DNA from: Adiantum capillus-veneris
Taxonomy: Eukaryota > Streptophyta > Polypodiopsida > Polypodiales > Pteridaceae
DNA length: 64,000 nt
Reading direction: 5' to 3'
Assembly: GCA_014529385.2 (NCBI GenBank)
Contig: CM043942.1
Coordinates: 109,075,141-109,139,140 of the forward strand
Part shown: positions 1 to 10,585 of the stretch, piece by piece
How the letters are laid out: every line of letters starts with the position of its first letter
Position numbering within the stretch: the stretch's first letter is position 1
Notes under the pieces: model-generated
The model's database searches: none
Told to the model about the DNA's origin: nothing
The model's input: only the letters and a program-made list of their open reading frames with translations
Position numbers and translations under genes: made by a program

Positions 1-354
1 CTGCTTAGTTTTAACCCTATCCTCATAATAATTAAAAAAACACATCAAAATTGATAATCTACTTTCGATAGTAATGTGCCTACTTGAACATTTAACAATT
101 GTAGTATTAATGTATATGGAAGAAAATGACATGAGATGCATACATGGAAAATTAACGTCGAGCATAAAATTTGAAGTCGAAAAGAAGCGGGTCAAATCAG
201 TGTTGTCGATGTAGGTAGAGCAAAAAATTTGAATTCAAAATGGGCAAAAAATGCTCTAAACTACTTGGTAGGTTTGGGATTCAAATGTAAAGGAAGATAA
301 ATCAAAGACAATAATGGATTTAAAATGAATATGATAAAAGGGTGATTATTCAAA
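1..354. other. Unassigned AT-rich flank
   Basis: No open reading frame, RNA gene or recognised repeat is visible here. The stretch lies just outside the tandem duplication and LTR that follow, so it is the left flank of element H1. Confidence 0.5.
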
Positions 355-601
355 ATTTGAATTTAAATGGCCAAGTGGTGGATCTCGGATGCACCCACCC
401 TCCAAAGCTTTTTCAGAATTAGGTCATGGATCTGGGATGCACCATCCTCTACATATTGTTTAAGATAAAAGAACATGATAATTCAAATTTGAATTTAAAT
501 GGCCAAGTGGTGGATCTTGGATGCACCCATCTTCCAAAGTTTTTTAGATGGCCAATTGGTGGATTTGGGATACACAATCCTCTACATCTTGTTTAGATTG
601 G
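354..601. repeat. Two-copy tandem duplication, about 132-bp period
   Basis: The segment beginning AATTTGAATTTAAATGGCCA at 354 recurs at 486. Both copies carry GGCCAAGTGGTGGATCT and, about 60 bp later, ATCCTCTACAT. The second copy ends against the first base of the H1 LTR at 602. It is non-coding. It may be part of an older repeat into which H1 inserted. Confidence 0.75.
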
Positions 602-1036
602 TGTTAGCAGATTGACCAAATGGGCATCCACCTAACCGGACACGTAGTCGAACACCACATTTGTACTATATTATTTTTTGAGCTAGTGTAGCTATACTGT
701 GTGCAAATCCTTATTCCATAGTAGCAAGTAGATTTCTTGAGTTGTAATTTTGTCATGATATATGTAAAGGCCCATGTGAGCTAGCCATTGGCTATTTAGA
801 AATCCCTAGGTATAAAGATCAATAACGTTAGTATGAAAAGAGGGCTTATCTTTGGAAGAGAAAGAAGCTCTACAAAACATATGCTCAAGCTACTAAGTTG
901 CTTCAACTTGTAATCATCACAACTAATGATTGGGTAATCCATTTTCAATTTTAAAACTTGCATTGTGTTCCTCTCTCTTTGCTCTTTCATTCAAGTGTAA
1001 GCATTGTCAGTTTTGTTGAGGTTCGTGACTACGCAT
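602..1036 (+). repeat. H1 5' LTR, first segment
   Basis: It starts TGTTAGCAGATTGACCAAAT and is homologous to 20,878-21,050 (TGTTAGTGGATTGACCAAAT). Both continue through a shared stretch containing GTAGCAAGT and GAGTTGTAATT. The segment ends where T begins, and the rest of this LTR is at 12,657-13,134. Confidence 0.82.
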
Positions 1037-4000
1037 TGAGGGCGAGCTTTTTTGAAATGGGGCCTCTAAACCCAAACCAATGGGCCTACCCTCACAAAAT
1101 GTTCGTAAAGAGGTACGCACACTACTTGGGGCACCACCTTCTTTTGGGAGTGGAGAAGGAAACCAATCAAAATAACACTTGCACTCACCCACTCAAGCAA
1201 CACACTTTGAAAACCCCCTTACTCTATATACACTTTGGACACTTGAACACCATCAACGATTATGCAACCCAATGCCGTGCATCAAATGAAATATGCAATT
1301 TGTGGAATAGCATTCACCTTCTCCCCATAAGAATACCCATAATACATCCAAACTCCTCCTCTCTCAAGCACTCATCAAAAAATCATGCGCACAAGACTTG
1401 CCTCTCAAACACACAAGAGAATCACTTACAAACTAACACACTTTGCATAGAGAGCTCATCTCCATCTATGCAATGGCGTGACACAAATAAAATCACCATG
1501 AGAGGTAGCCACATGCATATGTAATGAAGCAAAAGAGAGTTGGAGTGAGAAATTTCTTTAGACCAATTGAATAAGTGTGGAGAAACAAACCAATGGTAAA
1601 TTGAGAATAGAACACTTACTTGATTTCTCGCACACCTTTTAACACTAGGTTGGAGGACATAAAAGTGTCCTTTCAGGGTTTTGAAAAAAACCTCCAAAAC
1701 CATAGTAGATCCACTCATTTTGTAAAATCCTTTCATGAGGTTATAGTTCAAGGCCAACTACACATGGAAAAAATAAGAAACTTGTAAAATTTCTCATCTT
1801 TTGGTCACACCAAGCCTCCAAAGTTGATGGACCAGTATATTTTCATAAAAACAGTCATTTCTTATGTTTTGTTGCTTAAAAATAAGATTAGGGATTTTTG
1901 TAGGACTTGAGATAAATTCCCTAGTTAACTTCAATGGGTTGGTGATCAGAACATATGATTGCTTCTCACTCACTATTTTTTGTTTTGCCAAAAGAAATAG
2001 GTACAAAAAAGTTGATTTTTTACCATTCTGCAAACCTATCATCAAAGTTTCTATAGCCGCGCTCAATACAAATAATATATGCATGTTTTCTTAGTTCCCT
2101 ATTGTCCTTTAGGTTCATAAGGAGCCATGGAGCATGTCAAAAGAATAATGCATCTCTTACCAAGCGGAACCTTAGGGACAAAGATGAAGTGCTAAATACA
2201 GCAAACATGAAAAAACTAGGTTCAACATTATGAGTTGTAGAATCCCATAGAAACTATTCAATATCTAGCCAAATTTGATCCTTATGACTAGATATGGTTA
2301 CTACCTACAAAATGCATGTAGTTGTCACCAGAAACCAACAATATTGAAAAAGCTATACTTGATATACTAAAATGTTTCGTTTTCTTCTATAATTGAAAAA
2401 ATCAACCATCGTTGTCTACTATGCAAAATAGGGTATTAGGTGCCCCAAAACTCAAGGAATATTAGCTTTATGTTACAATGTGCGACATAGAAAATCAAAA
2501 CTACATTTGGATATCATGAAAGCCACCAAAAAAATCATAGAAGAGCTAAAATTGGCTAAAAAGCAGGATTTGACAATTTTTGTAATTTTGTCATAACTTA
2601 CAACTTTAACATTTATTTCTGCCTAGAAACATCAGGACATGTTGAGGACTACTTAAGATAGTTTTCTAGCATTATAGACCTCACAAACATGAATTCTAGA
2701 GTGGTATAGTTGCAAAAAGTTGAAAAAGCCAAAAACAGGACCCGCTTTTTCACACAGTTTAGGTTGTGAAATGTTGTGCAAGGACAAGGTTAAAGATGGA
2801 ATTGATATTCCAAAAAAATGTCAAGTTTTTTTCAGCTCATGAGACAACTTTCTAGACAGATAGCACCTCATAATCCATTTTGAAACTCTTGACATAATTC
2901 AAGGAAAATGGTCACTTAATAGGACATAAAAGTGTCCCACGACATAAAAGTGTCCCATTACCAACCTAGTGTTAAGGGGAGGAAAGACGTTGGCTAACCA
3001 TCACGAATTGCGACACTTGAAAGTTTTGAAGATGATTTAATGATCACTAACATAACCATGAGAGAGATCATGTTGTATTTACAAGTTATTGAGGTGCTAC
3101 AAATGATTTATTGGGTTGATGGAGTAAGAGATTGTAGAATAGAAAGAGTGGAGGATAGAGTTGCACTTCCTCCAAAGAGGAGGGTTAGGAGGGAGGATGT
3201 GAAAGAGGGAGAGTTGGGGTTTTCTCTACTATTGATCAAGAAACAACATGAAGTTGAAAATATAGGTGTGTGTCCTTGAGTCTCTCCAAGGGGGGATATT
3301 TATAGTTGTGTAGGAGTGGGATTATGCTACACTTAATTAGGATGAGTGATTAGCCCTAATTAAGTGTCCTTTGACTACTCATTGAATATTGGACATAAAA
3401 GGGACTATTTATTCACCAAAAATATCATTTTAGACCGTGAAGGCTCCATAGGGGTGCATAATGTAGGTGGGCCCCACCATGAGGCCCTACGGGTGGCTCC
3501 TGCGGGGTATCTCAACTTGTCTGTCTTGGCATTTAGAAAGCATCTTTAGGTTGGTCCCATCACATGCAAGTGACCTTGAACACTCATTGCTCTTCTAGAA
3601 GATGAGTAGGGAAAAAATAAGATCTCACTCTCTTGATTTACTTGATTTACAGTTCCCTTTTGCTGCGAATCTGACAGATTTACACTATTTTGACCATAAC
3701 TTTTTACCTGTAGCTCGGAATGACATGCTTCAAAGGGCAAATTTGACCTTCTCAACATGTTTGATATGAATTTGGACCATTCTTCACGCCCATGCACCAA
3801 GGAATTCGGTTTGAAAGGTCCACACTAGGCTAGGGAACCTTTTGCTTCCGAGTCTTTTTGTATGGGCCCTTTGCTTGTATGCATCCAAGGGGAATCATGC
3901 TTTTTCAAAAGGCTATGATGCTTAAACAAATAGATAAGGGCCCAATATTATTTTCTTGTGAAAAGAATATACAATTGGAGTCTTTTTGAAAAGGGAAAAA

Positions 4001-4440
4001 CTATATGTATATTCTTAAGAGATATTGGGCCACCTATGTAGGGGGCATAGAAGACTTGTAGAGATGGACCATAATCTTTGGTAAAGACAAGTGGAGAGTT
4101 GATTTCCATGGTAATTTATCTATATGGGATGGAAGATAGATATATTATTTTTCTACTACTAATTCACAAGAGGTAAGAAAGTTTGGGGATAGATAGTTGG
4201 TTATTGTATGCTTACTTTTATTTACAAAGCAAAAAAGAAAAGGGTGGTAATATAAATATATGACTAAGGTGACATTTTTGGGAAGAGTACAATGTATGTG
4301 TCGCCACAAAGGTTGTACGAAGAGGGAGAATTTACTCTAGATAACTTAATAGCATAGAAAAATATATACACATATGAGAAAGAGGACGTTGAGCAGGCTA
4401 AAAAATGTTGCAAAAGATGGTTACCATTTTATGCCACTCA
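1037..4440 (-). repeat. T 3' LTR, interrupted by a DNA transposon
   Basis: It is a near-identical copy of 10,586-12,656. Subtracting the 1,333-bp insertion plus duplicated TTAA leaves exactly 2,071 bp, the length of the other LTR. On the plus strand it begins TGAGGGCGAGC and ends TGCCACTCA. A plus-strand open frame here (958-1,524, recurring at 10,510-11,073) is duplicated only because the LTR is duplicated. Confidence 0.93.
1643..2971. mobile_element. Non-autonomous DNA transposon, 1.33 kb, in T LTR
   Basis: The uninterrupted sister LTR reads CACCTTTTAAGGGG near 11,183-11,196. Here the same site holds 1,329 extra bases flanked by TTAA on both sides. The ends are an 11-bp perfect inverted repeat, CACTAGGTTGG and CCAACCTAGTG. 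Subterminal copies of GGACATAAAAGTGTCC lie near both ends: one on the left at about 1,654 and two close variants on the right at about 2,922 and 2,941. The duplication can be read as TTAA or as TA with a TIR starting ACACTAGG. The CACTA start is misleading, because CACTA elements make 3-bp duplications and the adjacent triplets here differ. No transposase frame was found; two opposing frames near 1,794-2,094 look like chance. Confidence 0.85.
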
Positions 4441-4446
4441 GATTAG

Positions 4447-4455
4447 CCCTCCCCC
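4447..4455 (-). promoter_or_regulatory. T polypurine tract
   Basis: Read on the minus strand, GGGGGAGGG lies six bases before the start of the 3' LTR. This is where plus-strand DNA priming is expected in an LTR retrotransposon. Confidence 0.8.
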
Positions 4456-4614
4456 AAGCCTAGAGATATTCATATCTTTAGGAGGACGGTGTTGCTTCTT
4501 TCTCTTATTTATTTTTTCTCTTTTTTTTGTCATTTTTTCTTTTCCACTTTTTTTTTTCCCAATAGGAGGAGTTTCATGCACTCTTTTACTCCATTAGACC
4601 TGCTTTTCATTACC

Positions 4615-7600
4615 TCAATCCCATAAATCGGAGATGGGAGGGTTGCCTTGGGTATGTTCAGACTCCAAAGCTGGTTCTTCTTTGCACATCAAAGCTTTAA
4701 AAATAGGTGGAGCATTTGCCAAGCCAAAGGGAGCTATGCCAATTTGGAGCTTAGACGATGTAGGCAGATGACTTCCTATCAACGGATTGATACGTTGAAA
4801 GTAGGGCTTTAATCTCCATCCATTGACTCTGGTCTTGTGGAGTTTTCCTGATAAATCTGCTAATCTGTAACTACCATTCCCAAACTTTGTTTTTATCATG
4901 AAAGATCCCTCCCATCTTTGCAAAAACTTTTTTTCAAGTCGAGTATCAAGTCGGTTATCATAGCGAAGAACCAACATACCTTCCTTCAATCCTTTCCCCT
5001 TGAGCTTCTTGTTGATTTTGTCCCTTTGGCTTGTCGCTTTGGTGATGTAGTGATCAATGGACTCTTCTCTATCTAGCTCAAGTCGTTGGAGATCTAAGAT
5101 CCTTTCATGTAGAACCTCTTTTGGTTTTTTTGCCACTCTTGCAAGAACACGCAAGCTTGAGAGCTCTACCTCAATGGGCAGAAGTGCCTCCTGTCCATAA
5201 ACTAGATGAAAAGGGGTGAATTGGGTAGATACCTTGAAAGATGTCCTATAAGCCCAAAGAGCAGCCATCAAATGGCGATCCCAATCATTAAGCCGGTCCA
5301 CAACCTGCTTAGAAATGATCTTACATATCATTCCATTCACTTTTTCCACCAATCCATTGCATTGAGGATAGTAGGGTGTGGAATGCAGGTGTTTAACTTT
5401 TAACCTCCTCAAGAGATCATTCAGAAGGTCAGCCCTAAAACCCGGGCCTCGATCTGATAAGATTTCTAGGGGTGTTCCAAACCTACTACAAATATGGTAA
5501 AAAATAAACTTTGATACCTCTTCAGCTGTGATTCGGGTTGTGCTTGTTGCTTCCGCCCATCGTGTCATGCAGTCAACACCCATGATGATGAAAACCTTCC
5601 CTGTAGAAGTACGAGGTAGGGGACCTGTAGCATCCACACCCCACTTTTCAAAAGGGCCATAAGATATTATTGGGACTCGAGGCTCATATGTTAGTCGTCT
5701 ATCCCCAGAAATTTGGCATGGCTTACATGCCTTACACCAATATTGGACATCACGATGTAAGCTCAACCAAATAAACCCTGCTTGTAAAATCTTCCTACTT
5801 GTAATATCTTGACAAAAGTGACCACCACAGACATAATCATGACATGAAAGAAGAATTTTCTCTATCTCTTGCACACCTGGTACTCTCCTCAAGACCAAAT
5901 ATTTCCCTTTGTGATATAAATCATCACCGATCAACTGGTAATGTGTGGCCTTCTTAACTAGTCTATGTCTTTGCACCTTGTCTAAGTGTTTGGGACACTC
6001 ACCTGCTTGTAGAAAGAAGATAATGTCTTTTAGCTCCTCTTGACCTTGATATTTGGGTTCATATAGTTTCACACCTCCTACCGCCATTTGAATCTTTTCA
6101 TTTGCGAGTAAGGCTGCTTCCTTGTTATGAGTTCTCACAATGTGTTGTACCTGTGTTGCTTGAAAACCCTTCATCAAAGCTCTTACACTACTAAGCCACT
6201 CAAACAATGTACGATTCTTGCACCTCCAAGTCCCTTGGATTTGCCTAACCACTAGCAAAGAATCACCTTTTATAATAAGTCTTTGTATGCCTAATTCTTT
6301 GCATTCTTCTAACCCAAGGGTTAAAGCAGCATACTCAGCCTCATTGTTAGAGTGAACATTGGGTAGAGTGATACCTTTTCTAACCATTACCTCCTTTTGT
6401 GGGTTCAAAATGATGATCCCCACTACTGCTTTGTCTTGTTGGCGTTGATAAGCTCTGTCAAAGCATAAAGTATGGGCATTATCAATCTCCTTCACTTTGA
6501 ACTGTTTTAGGCCTTCCTCTCTTTGTAGTCGTGATCCTTCCCTTTCTCTCACTTTGTAGGTGAGAATGTCTGCAAATCCCGCTCTTGTGCTATCTTCTAC
6601 AAGGAAAGTGTATTCAAATTCTTGGAGTTCAAGCACCCACTTTGCTATTCTAGATGAGAGGCTCATGTGTTGTACTACATATGGTAGATTGTGCTCTAAG
6701 GTGAGAAAAACAAATGGCACAGGGAGAAGATACGATCGAAACTTCCTTACTGCAAACAAGATTGCAAAGACCACTTTCTCCATTTCAGTGTATCCCTTCT
6801 CAGCCGGAGTCATCACCTTGCTTGCAAAATAGATCGGCCTCATGTATGATGTTTTAGGATCTTTTTGCATCAAAACAACACCAATTGCTTCGAAACCTAC
6901 ACTTGGAGTGACATAGTAGGTCTCCTTTGGATCTGGTGGCATTAGGATTGGGAGAGAGCTAAGAATGCCCTTCACTTCCTCAAAACATTTTGCATGTTCC
7001 CTCCCCCATTCAAATGTAGATTGGCTTGCCAACCTATGCAAAGGGGCGATGGCTTCTGCTAGGAGATGGATGAAACGAGACATGTACCTCACTTTGTGGT
7101 TGAAGGTCATTAGCTCCTTAGTTGTTGTTGGTGGAGATAATGACAAAAGGGCCTCTACTTTAGAGGGATCCACTTGAATTCCTTGTGAAGAAACCACATG
7201 GCCTAGCAAAACCACCTGAGATTCACCGATATGACACTTCTCTGGGTTGAGTTGTCCCCCAAATTGATGGAGCCTCTTAAGCCCCTCTTCAACCTTTTGG
7301 CAGTGAAGTGATCTACAACTATAAATACAGAAATCATCCATAAAGACTCTTATAGATTTTCCAAAGAATGGTTGAAATACAAATATTGTGAATCTCATGA
7401 AGGTGCTAGGAGCATTGGTGAGCCCAAAAGGCATTACTCTGAATGCAAAACATCCCCAAGGTGTGATGAAGGTGGTTTTTGGTTGGTCCTCTTCTGCTAT
7501 TCTAATTTGAAAATATCCTGAATACCCATCACACACAGTGTAGCATTCGTGATCTGCTACTTCATTCAAAATTTCATCTTGAAAAGGGAGAGGGAAGTGG

Positions 7601-7770
7601 TCCCTCTTTGTCGCAACGTTGAGGGGTTTGTAATCCACGCAGACCCTCCACTTACCATTCTTCTTGGGAGTGACTACAATAGGTGATACCCATTCGGAGT
7701 TGGATAATGGATAGATGAAGCCAGCCTTCAAGAGTCGATTCACTTCTTGTAGGAGAGACTTTTGTTGCAT
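4615..7770 (-). CDS. T pol: RT, RNase H, second RNase H, integrase
   Basis: An uninterrupted 1,051-codon frame. RT spans about residues 20-200 with MPFGLTNA near 113 and FMDD at 143-146. The native RNase H (about 275-400) looks inactive: the usual first Asp region reads TPSVGFEAIG. A second, archaeal-type RNase H follows (about 433-560) with candidate catalytic D438, E478 in NNEAEY and D503 in KGDS. Dual RNase H is a known trait of Tat-lineage Ty3/gypsy elements. The integrase has H644, H651, C682 and C685 as zinc ligands and D713, D773 and E809 as the DDE triad, with a C-terminal LHKTRVNGWRLKPY-type end. The frame opens after an in-frame TGA at 7,780-7,782, so the true polyprotein began upstream. 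It would act in cytoplasmic particles and then in nuclear integration. Confidence 0.93.
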   Translation of the reverse strand: MQQKSLLQEVNRLLKAGFIYPLSNSEWVSPIVVTPKKNGKWRVCVDYKPLNVATKRDHFPLPFQDEILNEVADHECYTVCDGYSGYFQIRIAEEDQPKTTFITPWGCFAFRVMPFGLTNAPSTFMRFTIFVFQPFFGKSIRVFMDDFCIYSCRSLHCQKVEEGLKRLHQFGGQLNPEKCHIGESQVVLLGHVVSSQGIQVDPSKVEALLSLSPPTTTKELMTFNHKVRYMSRFIHLLAEAIAPLHRLASQSTFEWGREHAKCFEEVKGILSSLPILMPPDPKETYYVTPSVGFEAIGVVLMQKDPKTSYMRPIYFASKVMTPAEKGYTEMEKVVFAILFAVRKFRSYLLPVPFVFLTLEHNLPYVVQHMSLSSRIAKWVLELQEFEYTFLVEDSTRAGFADILTYKVREREGSRLQREEGLKQFKVKEIDNAHTLCFDRAYQRQQDKAVVGIIILNPQKEVMVRKGITLPNVHSNNEAEYAALTLGLEECKELGIQRLIIKGDSLLVVRQIQGTWRCKNRTLFEWLSSVRALMKGFQATQVQHIVRTHNKEAALLANEKIQMAVGGVKLYEPKYQGQEELKDIIFFLQAGECPKHLDKVQRHRLVKKATHYQLIGDDLYHKGKYLVLRRVPGVQEIEKILLSCHDYVCGGHFCQDITSRKILQAGFIWLSLHRDVQYWCKACKPCQISGDRRLTYEPRVPIISYGPFEKWGVDATGPLPRTSTGKVFIIMGVDCMTRWAEATSTTRITAEEVSKFIFYHICSRFGTPLEILSDRGPGFRADLLNDLLRRLKVKHLHSTPYYPQCNGLVEKVNGMICKIISKQVVDRLNDWDRHLMAALWAYRTSFKVSTQFTPFHLVYGQEALLPIEVELSSLRVLARVAKKPKEVLHERILDLQRLELDREESIDHYITKATSQRDKINKKLKGKGLKEGMLVLRYDNRLDTRLEKKFLQRWEGSFMIKTKFGNGSYRLADLSGKLHKTRVNGWRLKPYFQRINPLIGSHLPTSSKLQIGIAPFGLANAPPIFKALMCKEEPALESEHTQGNPPISDLWD

Positions 7771-7779
7771 AGATCCTAG

Positions 7780-8403
7780 TCACCTTAACTTTTGAGCCAC
7801 GGGTTTGGTCCCTGGTTTCAATTCAATTCGATGCTCTATTACATCTACACCTCTTATTTGTGAGTAGTCAGTGATAAACAAATTGGGATACCTCCTTAAC
7901 ATATTGATGTAGGACCTCTTCTCCTCACAAGTAAGATCTTTTGCAAGCATCTTCTCAAATCCTTCTTCAAGGTGGTGGCATCTTTCATCCCCTCGTGTGT
8001 GATTGTCTATTGGCTTTTCTTCTACAGAAACATCTTGGGTATTGGCGTTAAATACAATTCCCATTACCTCCAAAGAAGACTCCTCTTCACTGGTTGATGC
8101 ACTGGTTGATGCTTCCTCATCACTTGAGTAAGGACTCTCCTCCTCGCTCTCTTCATTTGCCGTGGTTTCATAGTTGATATCTAGTTGCTTTCCTTCTCGC
8201 CAATCATACACCACTGGTTGACCCTTCTTAAGAATCAAACGACCACTTCCCCATTTTTGATCTGCATTCACAGCAATGAGCCAAGGCCTCCCTAGGATGA
8301 TGGGATAGCCCTCCCCCTTAGCTGGCATGACATACATATCCACTCGTGCATCTATGTTACATACATAGACTTTTACATTTTCAATGATCCCCAAACACTT
8401 CAC
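7780..8403 (-). pseudogene. T pol 5' part: protease C-terminus and linker to RT
   Basis: A 207-codon frame in the same frame as the RT-INT section, separated from it by one TGA. Near its start YPIILGRPWL is the ILG motif of a retropepsin C-terminus. An acidic, serine-rich linker follows, and then the pre-RT region ending in ELKPGTKPVAQ. The catalytic half of the protease lies in the preceding frame (YVDGGAQ near 8,500, D-G-G in place of D-S/T-G). The two halves are separated by a 1-nt frameshift between about 8,453 and 8,475. The frameshift could be decay or programmed; decay is more likely given the stop at 7,780. Confidence 0.8.
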
Positions 8404-8452
8404 ACTTGAGTTGTTGGCTAGCCTAGCTTGACAATTAGAGGACTTTGTAATT

Positions 8453-9935
8453 TCAAGCCCTAACCGGCCTATTCATTGATTTTTCCGTGATCACACACAT
8501 TTGAGCTCCACCATCAACATATACATTATACACCTTTTTACCCCTTATGTAAGCATCCACAATGGGTTCCACATCTTTTTGTAGCTTTGAGGCCACAACC
8601 TTAATGGAAAGATTTGCTTTCTTCTTTGGAATTCTTGTACTTACCAACTTTGGCCATTGCCTTCTTACTTTGGCAGATAGGTGTAGAAGTTGAGGCCATG
8701 AAATGTTTGGCTTTTGGGTTTGTAAATCCTCCAGGATGTTGTAGGGCTCTAGCTCCTTTCCCAATGGGAAGTCGTTGATACCAATTTCCCTTTGCCTTGA
8801 TTTTTTCTTTCTGCTACTTTCAGCTTCTTGCATCTTTGACTTCTTCTTCTTGTCCCTTCTGGCTGAATTTGTTCTTTTACTTCTCATGTCTTCATCCTTA
8901 TCATGTGCTCTTGTGCGTTTTTCTGCCGGCATAACATCAAAGTTTAGAGTATGCTCATCTATTACCTCTTCTAGCTTGATGATGTTGACTCCTCTTTCTT
9001 CCTTCTCATGTGGGACGGGAGGTATATTTGCTGGTGGTGGTGGTCGATGAAGGATTTGTGGGCCTTGAGCTAGTTCTTGTTGCACAGTGAGAGGAGGCGG
9101 TCTGGGGGGATATATGTCTCCCGGAAGTCGCTTTGGATGTGGACAATTGTACATGCCATGGCCCATTTCATTGCAATTCCAACATCGCAACTCTTGAGCT
9201 TGTCTTCGTTGATTGCGATTCCCTTCTCTTGGTTGTCGTTGGTCAGGTAGACCCTGTACTAGATTCAGAGTGAGGTTCTCAAGCTGTTGAGTTAGCCTTT
9301 GTAAAACCTCTTGTTGAGAGTTATCTCCTATTTGTGAAGATTGTGCAAGAGGGGCCCTAATTGGTGCTTCCATGGTTTGTGAAGACTCCCTCTCACTCAC
9401 TTCATTCAAAACCCTTGCTCTATGTGCTTGGAAGTGTAGTTTTCTAAACTTGATGATGGCTACCTCACGTGCTTCTTCGAAGGTGGATGGGAACTTTAGC
9501 TCTACTTTAGCCTTTAAAAGTGGATACAAGCCAACCATGAATCTCTCTTTTTTTAGAAAGGGAGGTGCACCACCATGATTTTCTAATGTAGCCTCCCACC
9601 TACCCCATAGATTGACAAAGGTTGCTTCATAAGAGGGATAGTCTTCAAGTGATACCTGCTTATGTCCAATAAGACATTTCCATAGTCCTTCAAAAGTATC
9701 ACCTTGCCCGAACTTGGAGAGAAAGCTTGCTCACAGTCTCTCCCAGTTGGACTTGATTTGGGGTTGCAAGGTCTCATACCATGCTTTAGCTTTTGCTTTT
9801 AGAACCAACGGGAAGGCTCGTAGCTTTACTTCCTCTTCATCTCTCGGATATGAGATGTGCCATCTCCAAGTTGTCAAGAAACTCTTGCGCATCTTCCCCA
9901 CTTCTTGCATAGAACGTAGGAAAAGAACTTGACAT
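8453..9935 (-). pseudogene. T gag and start of protease
   Basis: The likely start is the ATG at 9,933-9,935 (MSSSFPTFYARSG). The capsid-type retrotransposon gag domain includes KAKAWYETLQPQ near 9,770-9,800. Frame changes and stops fall between 9,540 and 9,900. From 9,538 the frame is open for 361 codons: gag C-terminus, a zinc knuckle CX2CX4HX4C (C119, C122, H127, C132), a proline-rich stretch, a Lys/Arg-rich segment with likely nuclear-localisation character, and the first protease strand YVDGGAQMCVI. Gag packages element RNA into particles. This copy cannot make the full protein. Confidence 0.82.
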
Positions 9936-10020
9936 TTTGTTTAGACTTTTTGATTTTTTATTTTTTTAAAGAAACTTTTCTCTTACGGGCCTCACAAGAT
10001 TGTTGACACTATAAATCTGA

Positions 10021-10233
10021 TTACATTAAAATGAAGATGTACACATCCATTGTTAATTCGTACTTTATCATAGGTAGAATAAATGGATTAATTGAAGCAT
10101 TGATTTCATTGAGGCAAGTGGATCCAAATATCCTCCTTATGATAGATTGAAACCTAAACTTAGTTGCAATGATTATATGAATGGATTGCAGGGCAATAGG
10201 GCTAAAAGGTTCATTGTTTTGATCGTGATTCAT
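10021..10233 (-). CDS. T leader small ORF B (unknown), related to ORF A
   Basis: A 70-codon frame between the 5' LTR and gag. The encoded peptide is visibly related to the neighbouring 10,317-10,532 frame: FILPMIKYELTMDVYIFIL here against IILPIINYETSFDVHIFIL there. Shared spacing of F, I and ASxNP positions extends upstream, and both end within two residues after IFIL. It matches no family I know. It could be a duplicated leader segment that is or was translated, or leftover coding sequence from a captured gene. Confidence 0.4.
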   Translation of the reverse strand: MNHDQNNEPFSPIALQSIHIIIATKFRFQSIIRRIFGSTCLNEINASINPFILPMIKYELTMDVYIFILM

Positions 10234-10316
10234 GTGCTACTCTTCGTTGTTGGTTTGAAGACCTCATTCCTTCATATGGCCCTTGAGCACCCCTTCACCA
10301 CTCCTTGTTCCTGCCT

Positions 10317-10532
10317 TTAAAACAAAATGAAAATGTGAACATCAAAAGAAGTTTCATAATTGATGATTGGAAGTATAATTGGATTGGGTGATGCCAATAT
10401 TTCTCTAAGTCTTTCTGCACCAAACATAAAAACAATGCGTTGCTGGAAAAAGACTTTTCTATCTATGTGAACATTTACTCTAATGTGTTGTGCAAAATGA
10501 AATGGATAGATGGGAACTCTATTTTTCATCAC
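10317..10532 (-). CDS. T leader small ORF A (unknown), related to ORF B
   Basis: A 71-codon frame starting about 50 bp inside the 5' LTR boundary and just downstream of the primer site in the element's direction. Its C-terminal half aligns with ORF B, with ASPNPIILPIINYE against ASINPFILPMIKYE. The two peptides are more alike than the DNA around them appears, which hints at past selection on protein. The function is unknown. Confidence 0.4.
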   Translation of the reverse strand: MMKNRVPIYPFHFAQHIRVNVHIDRKVFFQQRIVFMFGAERLREILASPNPIILPIINYETSFDVHIFILF

Positions 10533-10570
10533 TAAAAAATTTGAAGGTAACTTGGAAATATGTTCCTCAG

Positions 10571-10580
10571 TGGGGCACCA
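10571..10580 (-). promoter_or_regulatory. T primer binding site (candidate)
   Basis: Six bases inside the 5' LTR, the minus strand reads TGGTGCCCCA. The leading TGG pairs with the CCA tail of a tRNA. Which tRNA would prime is unclear; it is not the iMet type TGGTATCAGAG. Confidence 0.5.
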
Positions 10581-10585
10581 CTTTA

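Noticed and set aside
958-1524. 188-codon plus-strand frame, repeated at 10,510-11,073
   Set aside because: Both copies lie in the two LTRs of T, on the strand opposite to its genes, and start outside the LTR in unrelated sequence. The repetition follows from LTR duplication; no domain is visible.
1643-2971. CACTA (En/Spm) element because of the CACTAG termini
   Set aside because: CACTA elements duplicate 3 bp. The triplets next to the termini are TAA and TTA, and the empty site supports TTAA or TA.
8775-9050. 91-codon plus-strand frame rich in Leu and Ser
   Set aside because: It is the antisense shadow of the Lys/Arg-rich end of T gag.
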